A stretch of 13,010 nt of DNA from DASUTW01 sp035513995. GTDB lineage: Bacteria > Actinomycetota > UBA4738 > CALAEC01. The stretch is taken from the NCBI GenBank assembly GCA_035513995.1, contig DATKBL010000161.1:1-13010 (forward strand), in the 5' to 3' direction. Below the pieces are notes generated by a model. It ran no database searches. It was given only the letters and a program-made list of their open reading frames with translations, and was not told the origin of the DNA. The stretch's first letter is position 1. The number at the start of each line of letters is the position of its first letter. Below are positions 11,966 through 13,010 of the stretch, piece by piece. The translations under genes were made by a program, and so were the position numbers.

Positions 11966-13010
11966 TCAGGTGCAGGGCAGCCCGGGCAGCATCCGGGTGG
12001 GGATCGCCGCGGCGAAGGCCTTGCCCGACCCCGCGCCGGAGGCCGCGACCCGCGCCTTGGGGAGCGCGAGCAGGTAGCGGGCGACCGCCTTCAGGCCGTA
12101 GCCGTTCCGCTTCAGCTCGGCCTCGTTGAGGAAGACCTCCGACGGCCGGACCCCCTTCACCACCGGGACGCCGTCGCCGTCGTCGAAGCGCGCGGTCAGC
12201 GCGGCCCGGATCTTGCTCACGTCCAGCGGGTTCATCCCGGAGACCGAGGGGAGCGGCGTGTGGCCGTGGTCGGCGGTCATGATCATCGCCCAGCGGCCCT
12301 TCCCCACGAGCCGGTTCAGGATCCCGATCAGCCGCGTCAGGTCGCGGTCCTGGTACCGGATCGCGTCGCCCATCTCGGGGGCGTGCATGTGCCACTCGTG
12401 TCCGACGTGGTCGATGATCTTGTGGTTGATCGCCAGGAGGTCGGGCACGTCGTCCTTCCCGAACCCCTCCCGCTTGATCAGCGTCTTGACGATCTTCGTC
12501 TGGTAGGGGATGCGGGCCGGCGAGTCGAAGCCGTTCCGCAGCCCCGCCAGGCTGTTGCCACGCCAGCGCCCGTCGCGCCTGCCGTCACGCTGGTCGAGGA
12601 GGCGGGCCTGGTGGGCCAGGCCGGGGAGCGCGTTCACCCACGTGGGGAAGCGATAGAAGCTCTTGCTCTGTCCGCGGATCCCCCACAGCGAGCCGGAGGC
12701 CTTGGCCACGATCGCCACGTCCTTGTCCCCGCCGTCGTGGAAGCTGCCGTGGCCGATCATCCCCAGGTGGCCGGGGACGCCCACGACCGCCCCGACCTTC
12801 GGCTGGTTCCCCATGTCCACGTCGTAGACGTCGGCGAGCGAGTCGGCGAGGAGCAGCTTCGGCCCCTTCGACCAGCCCCCGCGCACCTTGCCCCCCTCGC
12901 GCACCTCGAGGTCGGTCATGCCGTGGGTCCGCGCGAAGACGCCGGTGCCGATCGTGGCGTGCGCGGGCGGGGTCACCGAGGGAGAGGACCCCACCTCCCC
13001 GTTCTCGTAG
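11966..13010 (-). CDS. Alkaline phosphatase family protein / type I phosphodiesterase (5' end outside window)
   Basis: AlkP-superfamily metal-dependent phosphodiesterase or phosphatase. The frame is open to the right edge, where it already reads into the catalytic opening: SVTPPAHATIGTGVFARTHGM carries the probable nucleophile threonine (codon 12973-12971). The GTG at 12994 is therefore not the start, and the N-terminus, including the first metal aspartate and any signal peptide, is missing. Later metal-site motifs are present: LLAINHKIIDHVGHEW (the D-x-x-GH pair) and MIMTADHGHTPLPS (the DH pair). The PGHLGMIGHGSF segment is typical of the uncharacterised bacterial branch annotated alkaline phosphatase family protein. 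Such proteins are usually exported, which cannot be checked here. It ends only 3 bp from the convergent carboxylase stop with no visible terminator between. Substrate unknown. Confidence 0.88.
   Translation of the reverse strand, partial: YENGEVGSSPSVTPPAHATIGTGVFARTHGMTDLEVREGGKVRGGWSKGPKLLLADSLADVYDVDMGNQPKVGAVVGVPGHLGMIGHGSFHDGGDKDVAIVAKASGSLWGIRGQSKSFYRFPTWVNALPGLAHQARLLDQRDGRRDGRWRGNSLAGLRNGFDSPARIPYQTKIVKTLIKREGFGKDDVPDLLAINHKIIDHVGHEWHMHAPEMGDAIRYQDRDLTRLIGILNRLVGKGRWAMIMTADHGHTPLPSVSGMNPLDVSKIRAALTARFDDGDGVPVVKGVRPSEVFLNEAELKRNGYGLKAVARYLLALPKARVAASGAGSGKAFAAAIPTRMLPGLPCT

Noticed and set aside
11960..11970. Terminator between the carboxylase and phosphodiesterase genes
   Set aside because: Only three bases separate the stops and no hairpin with a T-run is visible around them.
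1..13010. CRISPR arrays, tRNA or rRNA genes, insertion sequences, prophage or toxin-antitoxin genes
   Set aside because: Coding sequence fills nearly the whole window; the gaps are 3, 31, 48 and 66 bp and none holds repeats, cloverleaf sequence or mobile-element signs.

Overview
The window is gene-dense, very GC-rich DNA (roughly 70% by eye) with strong G/C third-position bias, frequent GTG starts and almost no intergenic space. It holds no rRNA, tRNA, CRISPR array or insertion sequence that I can see. The gene set suggests a high-GC bacterium, most likely Actinomycetota or a similar deep-branching, largely uncultured lineage. Supporting genes are a fused biotin carboxylase/BCCP, a bPH_2-SHOCT membrane protein, a Pat-like GNAT, an ADP-forming acyl-CoA synthetase and thiolase-like/DUF35 pairs. 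This assignment is an inference; no marker gene is present.

Layout. (1) 1-4258, plus strand: an operon for CoA-ester chemistry. It has a 5'-truncated class III aminotransferase of the glutamate-1-semialdehyde-aminomutase type, a crotonase-fold enzyme and a 718-aa ADP(NDP)-forming acyl-CoA synthetase, joined by two GTGA overlaps. (2) 4191-8002, minus strand, convergent with the first: a five-gene operon. In transcription order it encodes a thiolase-fold protein (B), a VOC protein, a second thiolase-fold protein (A) and two DUF35 zinc-ribbon/OB-fold proteins. Every junction is an ATGA or TGATG overlap. (3) 8051-9312, minus: a GNAT acetyltransferase coupled to a two-helix bPH_2/SHOCT membrane protein that appears to start with CTG. 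(4) 9379-11962: a divergent pair, biotin protein ligase (minus) and biotin carboxylase-BCCP (plus), sharing a 31-bp promoter region. (5) 11966-13010, minus: an alkaline-phosphatase-superfamily phosphodiesterase running off the right edge.

The most interesting unit is the 4191-8002 operon. Both thiolase-fold proteins lack the catalytic cysteine (Gly85 in A, Ser83 in B), the HD-motif histidine (Tyr285 / Asp281) and the GHP histidine (Asn335 / Asn331). They are therefore unlikely to be thiolases despite the name they would receive by homology. A cysteine-less thiolase fold beside DUF35 proteins recalls the steroid side-chain retro-aldolase Ltp2-ChsH2(DUF35). I infer a two-thiolase-fold, two-DUF35 aldolase-type complex acting on acyl-CoA, with a VOC enzyme in the pathway. 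The convergent operon could activate, hydrate and transaminate related substrates, and a biotin-dependent carboxylase subunit lies nearby. The substrate cannot be read from the sequence.

Regulatory reading: the thiolase B and birA genes each have an extended -10 motif (TGCTAGACT, TGAGATAAT) only 10-11 bases upstream of the ATG and no Shine-Dalgarno, implying very short-leader transcripts. The membrane-protein gene instead has a -35/-10 pair and a perfect AGGAGGT.
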